From assembly GCA_964617355.1 (NCBI GenBank), contig CAZTXP010000201.1:1-56128 (forward strand): DNA of 56,128 nucleotides. The letters run 5' to 3'. The translations under genes and the position numbers were made by a program. Positions 34,223 to 42,868 of this stretch are shown one piece after another (positions within the stretch are counted from its first letter, which is position 1; each line of letters opens with the position of its first letter). The DNA comes from CAZTDU01 sp964617355 (GTDB taxonomy: Bacteria; Pseudomonadota; Gammaproteobacteria; Burkholderiales; SG8-39). Under the pieces are notes generated by a model, which was given only the letters and a program-made list of their open reading frames with translations, ran no database searches and was not told the origin of the DNA.

Positions 34223-35919
34223 GCCGCCCCTCCTTTCGCGTCGGCGCGCGCGGCGAGGAACTCGCGCAGCCGGATCCACAGCCCCATCCCGAGCACGCTG
34301 ACGATCGGGCCCGCCGAGGCCAGCGCCAGCACGCCGAAACCATCCACCGCGTTCACCGCCGCGCCGAGGCCGAGCCCTAGCGCCAGCACCAGCGGCACCG
34401 TCACCGGCCCCGTGGTGACGCCCGCGCTGTCCCAGGCGAGGTTGACGTACTCCTCGCGCGAGACGAGCGTCATCCCGAGCGCCAGCAGGTAGGCCGGCAC
34501 CAGCAGCCATGCGAGCGGCCAGTCGAAGGCGATCTTGGCCACGCCGAGGGCGGTGCCGATCGCGACGCCGACCGCGACGGTGTGCACGAGCACGTTGCGC
34601 CGGAACGCCCCGTCGGTGAGGGTCTCGACGGTGATGCCCATCGCGAGCAGCGCGGGTTCGGCGATCGTCGCGCCGAGACCGAGCAGCGCCGCGAAGCCCA
34701 GCGCCACCGCGATGCCCGTGGCGTAGCCGAAGAGCGGCGAGCCCTCCGCCTGCGGCAGCGGCGCGAAGGCGGCCGGCACCAGCCCGCCGGCCTGGCTGCC
34801 CAGCGGCGCAAGGCCCCAGGTCAGCCCGAGGTTGAAAAGCAGCATCCCCAGCAGCGCCATGGCGATGCCGTAGCCGGCGAAGCTGCCCTCCTTCACGCGC
34901 TCGCCCAGCAGCCACCGCTGCACCAGCCACAGGAAGAGGGTCAGCGGCACGATCGCGCGCAGCGAGGCGATCACCTCGGCCGCGGGCGTCTGCTCGTGCC
35001 ACGCGAGCGCCGCGGGCGGCGGCGGCGACACCGACGTCGCATCGCCGCCGACGAGCAGCGCGAGCACCATCACCCCCATCGCCGGGAACAGCGAAGCCAG
35101 CGTCACGATGCCGAAGCCCGAGAGCGGGTTGTCCTCCTCGCCGGCCGCGTTCGCCACGCCGATGCCGAGCGCGAGCACCAGCGGCACCGTCACCGGCCCG
35201 GTGGTGATCGCGCCGCAGTCCCAGGCGAGTCCCAGCACCGGCGCGAGCCGCGGGTCGAGCGCGAACCACAGGGTCATCGCGAGGCACGGGACCAGCGTCG
35301 CGACCACCACGAGCTTGAGCGTCCACCCGAGCACCACGCGCAGGATGCCGACGACCACCGCCGCGCCGACGCCGAGGCCGACCGCCCAGACGAGCTCGTC
35401 CGAGTGGGTATCGAGCACGTGCTTCAGGAGCGGCGCGCGGGCGGGATCGGTCAGCGCGCCCGCGGCCTTCAGCGCGCCGATCGCCGGCTCGGCGAGCGTC
35501 GCGAGCACCCCCAGCGCGAACGCGACGCCATACACGGTCGTGCGCCGCGCCCGCGAGGGCAGCAGGTAGCCGATGTTCTCGGCGAACGGCATCAGGCCGA
35601 GGCGCACGCCCTCCATGAAGCACATCAGCCCGGCCATCACGGCGACGATCCCCAGTGCGATCGCCTCCGGGCCACGCACGCCCGCGCGCAAGACCAGCAG
35701 CTGGAACAACGCGAGGAACAGGGCGATCGGCAGGACGGCGCGCAACTGCTCGAGGGCCTTGGGCGCGACGTAGGGCGCAACGAGGCGATAGACATCGCGG
35801 GTGCGCAGCCGCGGCCGATGCCCCGCCGCGTCGTGCCTCGCGAGCTCGTTGTAGCTCACGCGCCGGTGCTTGCGCCGCACCACGCCGAGGAAATCGCCGT
35901 ATCTGAGATGTCGCTTCAT
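34219..35919 (-). CDS. DUF1538-family membrane protein (two DUF1538 halves), putative ion transporter
   Basis: A 566-residue integral membrane protein. Two homologous DUF1538 halves (about 55-280 and 305-545) share the GYLLPSRARRT / AFRRNVLVHT, PAIGALKAAG / EPALLAMGI, and GLAWDCGAITTGPVTVPLVLALGIGVA / NLAWDSAGVTTGPVTVPLVLALGLGLG motifs; the repeated DxxxxTTGPVTVP loop is very conserved and is a good candidate for the transport path. About twelve helices. The family has been linked to a sodium/proton antiporter (UmpAB-type) in a halophile as far as I recall, and otherwise is uncharacterised. It heads a three-gene operon with two P-II-like proteins. Start ATG at 35919. Confidence 0.9.
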   Translation of the reverse strand: MKRHLRYGDFLGVVRRKHRRVSYNELARHDAAGHRPRLRTRDVYRLVAPYVAPKALEQLRAVLPIALFLALFQLLVLRAGVRGPEAIALGIVAVMAGLMCFMEGVRLGLMPFAENIGYLLPSRARRTTVYGVAFALGVLATLAEPAIGALKAAGALTDPARAPLLKHVLDTHSDELVWAVGLGVGAAVVVGILRVVLGWTLKLVVVATLVPCLAMTLWFALDPRLAPVLGLAWDCGAITTGPVTVPLVLALGIGVANAAGEEDNPLSGFGIVTLASLFPAMGVMVLALLVGGDATSVSPPPPAALAWHEQTPAAEVIASLRAIVPLTLFLWLVQRWLLGERVKEGSFAGYGIAMALLGMLLFNLGLTWGLAPLGSQAGGLVPAAFAPLPQAEGSPLFGYATGIAVALGFAALLGLGATIAEPALLAMGITVETLTDGAFRRNVLVHTVAVGVAIGTALGVAKIAFDWPLAWLLVPAYLLALGMTLVSREEYVNLAWDSAGVTTGPVTVPLVLALGLGLGAAVNAVDGFGVLALASAGPIVSVLGMGLWIRLREFLAARADAKGGAA

Positions 35920-35956
35920 GGTACGGCGACGAGTCTAGCAATGCCCTGCGCGCACC

Positions 35957-37003
35957 TCACTGCCGATTCGCAGGCGCCTTGCGCGCGATCAAGGCACTGC
36001 CCGCCGCGCAAGCGATGAACAGCCCGATTGACGCCGCATTGCCGAGGCCCGCCAGCGTCATCAGGCCCTCGCCCCCGAACGCCGCGGCCAGACGCACAAC
36101 CACGCTGGCGTGCAGCAGCGCGAGCGGCGCGTAGAACGCCGGGCGATACGGCAGCACCACCTTCAGCACCGCCGGCAGGATCACCGGCGCATGGCCGAAC
36201 ACCATCGAGAACACGAAGCCGAGCAGGAGTGCGTGCAGCGCGGCGTCCCATGCGGCGCCCGCCGCCGCGAGCACGCCCGCGACCGCGAGCCACGCGTAGC
36301 CCGAGAGCAGGCACACCGCGATGTAGCGCGTGAGGCCGGCCGCGCGAACCGTCTTCAGCGCGAGGTCGTAGCGCGCGAGCCACGCCGCCATCGCCACCAT
36401 CAGGAGGCCGAGCACCGTCATGAGATCCAGCGCCGCCGCCGCGGCCAGCGCGAGGCACAGCGCGCCGAAGAGCTTGCGCATCGCGGGCGGCACCGGCACG
36501 AGGCGCGAGAGCTCCAGCCGCTCGCCGCCGATGGTGAGCACGAAGAACGCGATCCACAGCGGCACCGCGCGCTCCAGCGCGCCGAGCGACACGAGCCACA
36601 GGTTCGCCGCCGGCAGGCAGAGCGCGCCGAGCGCAAGCACGCCGGTGTGCAGCGCGCGGTGGCGCGCGGCGATCATCACCGAGGCGATCGCGAGCACCGC
36701 GGAGCCCGCGACCATCAGCGCGAAGCCGGGAATCGCCGCACCGAGCAGCAGCGCGAGCGCGCCAGCCCCGCACAGCGCGGGCGCGGCGTAGGCCCACAGG
36801 CGCCCCACCGCGACCGCGCGCTCGAGCGCGATCAGCGTGCCGAAGAAGCCGCTCGCCATCAGCGCACCGTGCCACGCGATGCCCATCACGGGCGCCGGCA
36901 CGTCCGCGCCGAGGCGCGCGAGGCCGCCAGCGATGCCCGCCACGAGCGCGACGAATCCGAGGACGAGCAACGGGACGCGGGCGAGCGGCGGGAGGTCTTT
37001 CAC
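35957..37003 (-). CDS. NnrS-like multi-pass membrane protein
   Basis: A 348-residue, very hydrophobic protein with about ten to twelve helices (LPPLARVPLLVLGFVALVAGIAGGLARL, FGTLIALERAVAVGRLWAYAAPALCGAGA and so on). The HGALMASGFFGTLIALERA and GFVFSMVFGHAPVILPAVL segments recall NnrS-family haem/copper membrane proteins connected to nitric-oxide stress, but no ligand set is clear, so I call it NnrS-like only. GTG at 37003 is chosen as start because it gives a GTGA overlap with the stop of the DUF59 gene. The next downstream gene, DUF1538, is 37 bp away. Confidence 0.65.
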   Translation of the reverse strand: MKDLPPLARVPLLVLGFVALVAGIAGGLARLGADVPAPVMGIAWHGALMASGFFGTLIALERAVAVGRLWAYAAPALCGAGALALLLGAAIPGFALMVAGSAVLAIASVMIAARHRALHTGVLALGALCLPAANLWLVSLGALERAVPLWIAFFVLTIGGERLELSRLVPVPPAMRKLFGALCLALAAAAALDLMTVLGLLMVAMAAWLARYDLALKTVRAAGLTRYIAVCLLSGYAWLAVAGVLAAAGAAWDAALHALLLGFVFSMVFGHAPVILPAVLKVVLPYRPAFYAPLALLHASVVVRLAAAFGGEGLMTLAGLGNAASIGLFIACAAGSALIARKAPANRQ

Positions 37004-37314
37004 CAGCCGAAGCGCTTGCGCGCCGTCTCGCTCATGCGTTCGGGCGTCCACGGCGGGTCGTACACGATCTCGACCACGACCTCGCTCGCTTCGGGACAGG
37101 CGCGGCGCACCGCGTCCTCGGCTTCGTCGGCGATCGAGCCGGCCATCGGGCAGGCCGGCGAGGTCATCGTCAGGTCGACCTCGACGCGCCCGGGCTTCGC
37201 CTCGACGCGGTAGACCAGCCCGAGTTCGACCACGTTCTCGCCCACTTCAGGGTCGAGCACGGAGCGCAGGGCTTCCCATGCCGCGGCTTCGTCGGGCCTG
37301 GCCGCGTCCGTCAT
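37000..37314 (-). CDS. MIP18/DUF59-family metal-sulfur cluster assembly factor
   Basis: A 104-residue protein with the DUF59 core: LRSVLDPEVGENVVELGLVYRVEA (about 17-40), the conserved MTSPACPMAGSIADEAEDAV (about 50-69, reactive Cys of the family) and VVVEIVYDPPWTPERMSE (about 79-96). These are the SufT/PaaD-like helpers that deliver iron-sulfur clusters to target enzymes. In this operon the likely clients are upstream: CoxS, the HpaB-family [4Fe-4S] enzyme. Start ATG 37314, 3 bp after the PNPOx gene; stop overlaps the NnrS-like start. Confidence 0.92.
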   Translation of the reverse strand: MTDAARPDEAAAWEALRSVLDPEVGENVVELGLVYRVEAKPGRVEVDLTMTSPACPMAGSIADEAEDAVRRACPEASEVVVEIVYDPPWTPERMSETARKRFGW

Positions 37315-37317
37315 CGG

Positions 37318-37965
37318 CTAGAGCGCCACCTTCGGCGGCCTGAGATTCGCCCGCGCGAGCCGCCCGTCATCCCGGGGCTTGCCGACCACCTGCGTGATCG
37401 GGAACACGCCCGCCCAGATCGGCAGCGCGTAGTCGGGATCGTCGTCCACCGGCATGCCGGTGCGCACCTTGGCGACCGCCTCGTCGAGGTGCAGGCCGAG
37501 GATCGTGGTGGCCTTCAGTTCCTGCCTGGTCACCGGGCGCAGTTCCTTCCAGCGGCCGGGATAGATACGTTCGACGAACGCCTCCATCTTGGCGACCTTC
37601 TCGTCCGGGTCGGTCACCTTGTACGGCTTGCCGAACGCCATCACCGAGCGGTAGTTCACCGACTTGTGGAAACCGGAGCGCGCGACCACGAGGCCATCGA
37701 GCAGCGTCACCGTGAAGCACACCGGCGCGCCGGACTCGACCGCCATCAGTGCGCGCGACTTGGTCGAACCGTGCCAGTACACCGCGTCGCCCTCGCGCCA
37801 GTAGGCGGTGGGCGTGACGAACGGTTGCTTGCCGATGTTGTAGCCGACATGGCACACGAAGCCCGCGTCGAGGATGGCGTAGATGTCCTCGCGGTCGTAG
37901 CGCGCGCGCTTGGGCATGCGCTTGATGCGGGTGTTGGCGGTGGGCTTAAGGCTTCCGGCGGTCAC
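37318..37965 (-). CDS. Pyridoxamine 5'-phosphate oxidase-family (FMN split-barrel) protein
   Basis: A 215-residue flavin-binding split-barrel protein of the NimA/PNPOx-like type: YDREDIYAILDAGFVCHVGYN (about 23-43), PTAYWREGDAVYWHGSTKSRAL (about 52-73), SGFHKSVNYRSVMAFGK (about 97-113) and PVDDDPDYALPIWAGVFP (about 176-193). Such proteins reduce or bind small molecules with FMN or F420; substrate unknown. GTG at 37965 is the start, with AGGAGG 6 nt upstream. It lies between the ornithine cyclodeaminase-like gene and DUF59 in the same run of minus-strand genes. Confidence 0.88.
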   Translation of the reverse strand: MTAGSLKPTANTRIKRMPKRARYDREDIYAILDAGFVCHVGYNIGKQPFVTPTAYWREGDAVYWHGSTKSRALMAVESGAPVCFTVTLLDGLVVARSGFHKSVNYRSVMAFGKPYKVTDPDEKVAKMEAFVERIYPGRWKELRPVTRQELKATTILGLHLDEAVAKVRTGMPVDDDPDYALPIWAGVFPITQVVGKPRDDGRLARANLRPPKVAL

Positions 37966-37975
37966 GACTTCCTCC

Positions 37976-38980
37976 TCAGGCGAATCTCAGGGTCTGGCCG
38001 ATGCCCGACTTCTTCGCCTTCTCGAGCATCGCGTGGCCGAGCGCGATATCGGTGATCGACAGGCCGCGGTGCCAGAAGAGGATGCGCTCCGCGTCGTTCT
38101 CGCGGCCGGGCTTGAGGCCCGCGACGATCTGCCCGAGTTCCGCGTGCAGGTTGCCTTCGTGCAGCTTGCCTTCGTCCACGTGGCGACGCAGCGCGCCGTA
38201 AGGCAGGCCCTTCCTGCACTGGCCCCAGTCGTCCACCACCATCTTCTGCATGATGTCGGTCAGCGACATTTCCACCGCGCTCATGGTGCCGTAAGGCATG
38301 ACGAGATTGGCCTTCGACAGCCACTCGGTCTTCATCATCGGCGCGGGTTCGGTCAGGCGCGAGGCCTCGACCACGATGTCCGCTCCCTCGACGGTATCGC
38401 GCCAGTTGTCGCAGACGCGCACCGGCTTGCCGAGGTCCTTCGAGAGGCGCGCGCCGAACGCCTCGCGGCTCTCCGGGCGGCGCGAGTGCACGCGGATCTC
38501 GTCGAAGTGGAAGAGGCTGTCCAGCAGCCGCACGTTCCAGTACGACGAGCCCCGCGCGCCGATGTGGCCGAGCACCTTGCTGCCTTTCTTGCCAAGGTAC
38601 TTGCCGCCGAGCGCAGTGACCGCGCCGGTGCGCATGTCGGTGATGCCGGTGGCGTCGATGATCGCCAGCGGCACGCCGACCTCTGGATCGAACAGCGTCA
38701 GCACGCCCACCTCGGAGGGCAGGTCGTGCTTGTAGTTGAGGTAGAAGTCGCCCACGACCTTGACCCCGGCGACGCCGAGCGGGTGCACCACGCCGCGCAG
38801 CACATTGAAGTGCCCCTTCTCCGAGGTCTCGGGCACGAGGTGCACGCGCGGCTCGATGACGATTCTTTTCTGCCCCTGCGCGCGCAGCGCGCCCTCGACC
38901 GCGGCAAGGATCTCGGCGTCCGAGAGCGCGAGTTTCTCGACGTCCGGGCCGTTCAGGTAGGTGATGTCGATGCGTTTCAT
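37976..38980 (-). CDS. Ornithine cyclodeaminase/mu-crystallin family protein
   Basis: A 334-residue NAD(P)-binding dehydrogenase-like protein. N-terminal half contains EPRVHLVPETSEKGHFNVLRGV and KVVGDFYLNYKHDLPSEVGVLTL (substrate pocket and family-typical V-G-V-L-x-L-F-D). ATGITDMRTGAVTALGGKYL is the OCD family signature, followed by the nucleotide-binding turn VLGHIGARGSSYWNVRLL, where the usual GxGxQ is GARGSS, a variation. The protein may be a dehydrogenase of an imine or a lyase; the ornithine name need not reflect function. It is 44 bp downstream of the GFA gene and 10 bp upstream of the PNPOx gene. Confidence 0.88.
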   Translation of the reverse strand: MKRIDITYLNGPDVEKLALSDAEILAAVEGALRAQGQKRIVIEPRVHLVPETSEKGHFNVLRGVVHPLGVAGVKVVGDFYLNYKHDLPSEVGVLTLFDPEVGVPLAIIDATGITDMRTGAVTALGGKYLGKKGSKVLGHIGARGSSYWNVRLLDSLFHFDEIRVHSRRPESREAFGARLSKDLGKPVRVCDNWRDTVEGADIVVEASRLTEPAPMMKTEWLSKANLVMPYGTMSAVEMSLTDIMQKMVVDDWGQCRKGLPYGALRRHVDEGKLHEGNLHAELGQIVAGLKPGRENDAERILFWHRGLSITDIALGHAMLEKAKKSGIGQTLRFA

Positions 38981-39024
38981 GCGACCAAGGGTACCTCAGG
39001 GCCCCGCAGCCCGGCGCATCCAGT

Positions 39025-39504
39025 TCACGCGAGAAGGCCGCGCTTCCTGTGCCAGTCGGCGATGGATTCTCGCGGGTAGCCCTCGAACCGCCTGTCGCCC
39101 TTCGCCGCCGGCACGCGCACCCAGCCGGGCTTCGCGGCGAGGAAGATGTGCTGCGCCTCCCTGGCCGGCGGCAGCGGCGTGTCGATGGCGGACGCGAAGG
39201 GGTACACCCACTGCGGCCAGCGTGGATCCCACACCCACAGCGCGGATCCGCAACGACGGCAGAAATGCCGCCGTCCGGTCGAGGGCTTCTTCGCGCGCTT
39301 CGAGAGCTTCGCGCGGTAGATCGAGAGAAAGGCCTTGCCCTTCACCTCGAGCGAATCCGCCTCGCCCATGATGTTGATGGCGTAGCCGCCTCCCCCGCCC
39401 GTCTTGCGGCAGATCGAGCAGTAGCAGTGCATGTACGGCACCGGCGTGTGCGAACGCACGCGAAAGGTGACGGCGCCGCAATGGCAGGAACCCCTCAGCA
39501 GCAT
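39025..39504 (-). CDS. GFA-family (glutathione-dependent formaldehyde-activating-like) zinc protein
   Basis: A 159-residue protein of the GFA/CENP-V fold with both zinc sites: GSCHCGAVTF (about 6-15), HCYCSICRKTGGGG (about 27-40) and FCRRCGSALWVWD (about 80-92). Members bind glutathione adducts or simply zinc; few have confirmed enzymatic activity. ATG at 39504 is chosen over the upstream one because GAGGAGG lies 6 nt before it. It belongs to the minus-strand run and follows the HxlR regulator by 13 bp. Confidence 0.9.
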   Translation of the reverse strand: MLLRGSCHCGAVTFRVRSHTPVPYMHCYCSICRKTGGGGGYAINIMGEADSLEVKGKAFLSIYRAKLSKRAKKPSTGRRHFCRRCGSALWVWDPRWPQWVYPFASAIDTPLPPAREAQHIFLAAKPGWVRVPAAKGDRRFEGYPRESIADWHRKRGLLA

Positions 39505-39517
39505 GACAGCCTCCTCT

Positions 39518-40543
39518 TCAGGATTCGGGCACGGCGCGCGCATTCGCCCCCGGCGCACCGACTTCCGGCACCGGGTAATGCATGCGGTATTTCATGTCGC
39601 CGGCCGCGATCGGCTTGCGGCAATGGTCGCAGACGAGGCGCGGCTCGAAGTCGGCGCCGCAGCCGCGGTGGCGCAGGAGCAGCGGCGGCTCGCCGCCCGA
39701 CAGCCAGCGGTCGCCCCAGGCGAGCATCGCGAGCAACGGGCCGGCGACGTCGCGGCCCATGTCGGTGAGACGGTACTCGAAGCGCTCCGGCGCGGTCTGG
39801 TAGGGCTCGCGCGTGAACGCACCCTCGCGCACGAGGCGGTTCAGCCGATCGGTGAGGATGTTCGGCGCGATCCCGAGGCGCGTGCGGAAGTCGTCGAAGC
39901 GGCGCACCTCGTGGAACAGCGCCTCGCGCATCAGCATGAACGACCAGCGGTCGCCGATCAGCTTCAGCGCGCGCGCCACCATGCTCGGGCGGCGGCGCTC
40001 GAGCGCGGTCGGGTCTGCCGAGCGGCGGCTCGCCCAGGCGTAGGGGCGCGTGGTGCCGGCGCCCGGACCGTCGCGCGGTTCGATGTCGCCGATGCCGACG
40101 CCTTTGCCGCAGCAGGAACAGGTGACGATCGGGTGGCTGTGGTGGCCGCAGGCGTGCACGAGGTCGAGCGGCGGCCCTTCCTTGCCTGCGAGCCAGACGT
40201 CGCCGAAGCGCATCAGCGCGATCATCACCGGGTAGAGGTCGAAGCCCACCTTGGTGAGCCGGTACTCGAAGCGCGGCGGCGCCTCGGAGTACTGCACCTG
40301 CCGCAGCAGCCCCTGCTCGGTGAGTTTCCGCAGCCGCGCGGTGAGCGTGCCGCGCGGCAACCCGAGCATCTTCTGGAACGACTCGAAGCGCCGCACGCCG
40401 AAGTAGCATTCGCGCAGGATCATGAACGCCCAGCCGTCGCTCAGGATGGCGACGGTGCGCGCGATCGAGCAGCTGCGCTCGCGGCGCCCGATCGAGCCGC
40501 CGCGTTCGCGGCGGACAGGCGTTCGGCGTGCAGCTGCGGTCAA
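39518..40543 (-). CDS. Tandem HxlR-family transcriptional regulator (two winged-helix domains in one chain)
   Basis: A 341-residue protein with two HxlR winged-helix domains. Copy 1 (about 25-130): SCSIARTVAILSDGWAFMILRECYFGVRRFESFQ. Copy 2 (about 190-300): MVARALKLIGDRWSFMLMREALFHEVRRFDDF and GIAPNILTDRLNRLVREGAF. Each copy is followed by a Cys/His-rich segment (HACGHHSHPIVTCSCCGKGV and HRGCGADFEPRLVCDHCRKPI) that may bind zinc. HxlR proteins normally dimerise; this one is a covalent pseudo-dimer. The start is probably TTG at 40543, which overlaps the acyl-CoA ligase stop in a TTGA junction. It is the most likely local regulator of the operon. Confidence 0.87.
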   Translation of the reverse strand: MTAAARRTPVRRERGGSIGRRERSCSIARTVAILSDGWAFMILRECYFGVRRFESFQKMLGLPRGTLTARLRKLTEQGLLRQVQYSEAPPRFEYRLTKVGFDLYPVMIALMRFGDVWLAGKEGPPLDLVHACGHHSHPIVTCSCCGKGVGIGDIEPRDGPGAGTTRPYAWASRRSADPTALERRRPSMVARALKLIGDRWSFMLMREALFHEVRRFDDFRTRLGIAPNILTDRLNRLVREGAFTREPYQTAPERFEYRLTDMGRDVAGPLLAMLAWGDRWLSGGEPPLLLRHRGCGADFEPRLVCDHCRKPIAAGDMKYRMHYPVPEVGAPGANARAVPES

Positions 40544-42084
40544 CCGCGCCCCGGCAGGCGGTCCCGCAGCTTGTAGCGCATCGTCTTGCCCGAGCCGGTG
40601 CGCGGGATCGCGTCGGTGAAGTGCACCGCGGCCGGCACCTTGTACGACGACAGCTGCGACTTGCAATGCGCGATCAGCGCCTCGGGCGTCACCGTCGTGC
40701 CCGGCCGCGGCACCACGAACACCACCGGCACCTCGCCGAGCTTGTCGTGCGGCGCGCCGATCACCGCGCAGTCGAGCACGCCGTCGAAGGCGCTGACCGC
40801 GACCTCGACCTCCGCCGGCGCGATGTTCTGCCCGCCGCGGATGATGAGTTCCTTCAGCCGCCCGGTGATGGTGAGGAAGCCGTGCGGGTCGCTCCTGGCG
40901 AGGTCGCCGGTGCGGTACCAGCCGTCGCGCAGTGCGGTGGCGGTGGCCTCGGGCTGGTTCCAGTAGCCGAGCATCAGGTTCGGGCCGCGCACGATCAGCT
41001 CGCCTTCCTCCCCGAACGCGACGTCCTTGTCCTTCGCGTCGACGATGCGCACCGCGAGCCCCGGCACCGGGATGCCGCACGAGCCCGGGATGCGCGACTC
41101 GCGCAGCCCGTTCATGGTCACCATGGTGCAGGTCTCGGTGATGCCGTAGCCGTCGAGCAGCTTCGCGCCGAGGCGTTCCTCGAAGGCGTTGTTGAGCGGG
41201 CCCGGCATGATCGCGCCCGCCGAGATGAAGCAGCGCAGCCCCGGGAAGCCCTTCACGCCCGCGGCGGCCACCGCCTCGAGCAGGTAATGGAACATCGTCG
41301 GCACGCCCGGCATCACCGTGTACCGGCCGGTCGAGAGCTGCGCGATCACTTCCTGCGTCGAGTACTTCTCGACGATGTGCTCGCTCGCGCCCGCAGCGAG
41401 GATCGACAGCACCGAGAGGTTCAGCGCATACGAGTGGAAGAGCGGCAGCGGCGAGAGCACGCGGTCGTCCGGCCCGAAGTCGACGCTCGGCGCCCAGCAG
41501 GCCGCGGTCACCCACAACATGCCGCGCACGTTCAGCATCACGCCCTTGGCGCGGCCGGTGGTACCCGAGGTGTAGACGATGAACGCGACCTCGTCGAGGC
41601 TCGCCGGGTCGCGCGGCGCGGCGGCGTCGTTCGAGAGAAGGTCCGCGAGGCGCAGGCCCGGCGCGCGTCGCTCGCCGCGATCCATCAGGATCACGTGCTT
41701 CACGTCGCCGAGGCCTTCGAGCAGGTTCGGGTGCTTCTCCAGCACCTCGTCGGTGGTGACGATCGCGCGGCAGCCGGCGTCCGACAGCCGATACGTGATC
41801 TCGGGCAGCGCCGACTCGTAGGCGATCGGCACGCCGACGAGGCCCGCCCTCAGCGCCGCGAAGCAGCACTGGATCCACTGCACCGAGTTCGGCAGCAGGA
41901 TCGCGACGCGGTCTCCGGCGGCGAGGCCGAGGCCCTGCAGGTTGCCGGCGAGCCGCGCGGTGGACTGCGCGAGCTCGGCGTAGGTCACCGAGGTCGCCCT
42001 GTCGCTGTAGGCGACCTTCTGCGGATAGCGCGCCGCCTGCCGCCGGATCAGCTCCGGGACCGGCGCGATCAGTTCGGTCTGCAT
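40540..42084 (-). CDS. Acyl-CoA synthetase (AMP-binding, long/medium-chain or aryl acid type)
   Basis: A 514-residue ANL-superfamily ligase that activates a carboxylic acid to its CoA ester with ATP. Motifs: P-loop-like FIVYTSGTTGRAKGVML (about 164-180), acyl pocket PLFHSYALNLSVL, GYGITETCTMVTMNG (about 305-319), YRTGDLARSDPHGFLTITGRLKELIIRGGQNI (A7-A8, about 396-427) and the C-terminal catalytic lysine in PRTGSGKTMRYKL (about 494-506). It is full length. It lies in the catabolic operon between the SDR and the HxlR gene, so it probably activates the imported acid or a product. The substrate class (aromatic or aliphatic) is not deducible. Confidence 0.93.
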   Translation of the reverse strand: MQTELIAPVPELIRRQAARYPQKVAYSDRATSVTYAELAQSTARLAGNLQGLGLAAGDRVAILLPNSVQWIQCCFAALRAGLVGVPIAYESALPEITYRLSDAGCRAIVTTDEVLEKHPNLLEGLGDVKHVILMDRGERRAPGLRLADLLSNDAAAPRDPASLDEVAFIVYTSGTTGRAKGVMLNVRGMLWVTAACWAPSVDFGPDDRVLSPLPLFHSYALNLSVLSILAAGASEHIVEKYSTQEVIAQLSTGRYTVMPGVPTMFHYLLEAVAAAGVKGFPGLRCFISAGAIMPGPLNNAFEERLGAKLLDGYGITETCTMVTMNGLRESRIPGSCGIPVPGLAVRIVDAKDKDVAFGEEGELIVRGPNLMLGYWNQPEATATALRDGWYRTGDLARSDPHGFLTITGRLKELIIRGGQNIAPAEVEVAVSAFDGVLDCAVIGAPHDKLGEVPVVFVVPRPGTTVTPEALIAHCKSQLSSYKVPAAVHFTDAIPRTGSGKTMRYKLRDRLPGRG

Positions 42085-42099
42085 GCGCGTCTCCCCGCC

Positions 42100-42855
42100 T
42101 CAGACCATGCTGAAGCCGCCGTTCACGCTGATCACCTGGCCGGTGATCCAGCGCGCGCCTTCCGAGCAGAGGAACGTGACCATCGGCGCGACGTCGTCCG
42201 GCCGGCCGATGCGGCCGAGCGGGTACTGGCGGTTGATCTTGTCGGCGTTCTTCGCCAGCCACTCCGGCGGATTGTGCTCGGTGACGACGAGCCCGAGCGC
42301 CAGCATGTTCACGGTGATCTGGTCGCGGCCGAACTCCTTGGCGAGCGACTTGGTGAGCGCCATCGCGCCGGCGCGCGAAGCGGCGGTCACCGCGAGGCCG
42401 GACTCGCCGACGCGCGCCGAATCGCCCGAGAGGCTGATGATGCGGCCACCCTTCTGCTTCTGCATGTGCGGCAGCACCGCGTGGCAGGTGTGGATCACGC
42501 CGTAGAGGCCGACGCCGACCTGCCGGTCCCAGTCTTCCTTCACGGTGGTCAGGAACGGCTTGCGCAGCACGAGGCCGGCGTTGTTGACGAGGATGTCGAT
42601 CGTGCCGTGCTCGCTCGCCACGGTGTCGGCGAACGCCTTCACCGAGTCGTAGTTCGACACGTCGGCGTGGTAGGCCTTGGCCTTGCCGCCGGCGGCGAGG
42701 ATCTCCTTCACCACCGCGTCCGCGCCCTCGCGCGACTTCATGTAGTTCACCGCGACCGTGGCGCCTTCCGCCGCGAGCATCAGCGCGACCTCGCGGCCGA
42801 CGTCCCGCGCCGCGCCGGTAACGATCGCGACCTTGCCCTTCAGCTTGGTGTCCAT
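42100..42855 (-). CDS. Short-chain dehydrogenase/reductase-family protein with degenerate active site
   Basis: A 251-residue classical-type SDR fold with TGAARDVGRE (residues 13-22), ILVNNAGLVL (about 88-97), ISLSGDSARVG (about 140-150) and C-terminal ITGQVISVNGGFSMV. The YxxxK catalytic pair is replaced: the segment LAVTAASRAG puts Thr157 where Tyr and Arg161 where Lys are expected, verified from the DNA. The dinucleotide loop also has Asp18 instead of the third Gly. It could bind NAD(P) without standard dehydrogenase chemistry or use another mechanism. It sits 13 bp after CoxL and 15 bp before the ligase. Confidence 0.9.
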   Translation of the reverse strand: MDTKLKGKVAIVTGAARDVGREVALMLAAEGATVAVNYMKSREGADAVVKEILAAGGKAKAYHADVSNYDSVKAFADTVASEHGTIDILVNNAGLVLRKPFLTTVKEDWDRQVGVGLYGVIHTCHAVLPHMQKQKGGRIISLSGDSARVGESGLAVTAASRAGAMALTKSLAKEFGRDQITVNMLALGLVVTEHNPPEWLAKNADKINRQYPLGRIGRPDDVAPMVTFLCSEGARWITGQVISVNGGFSMV

Positions 42856-42868
42856 TCCGTCAATCTCC

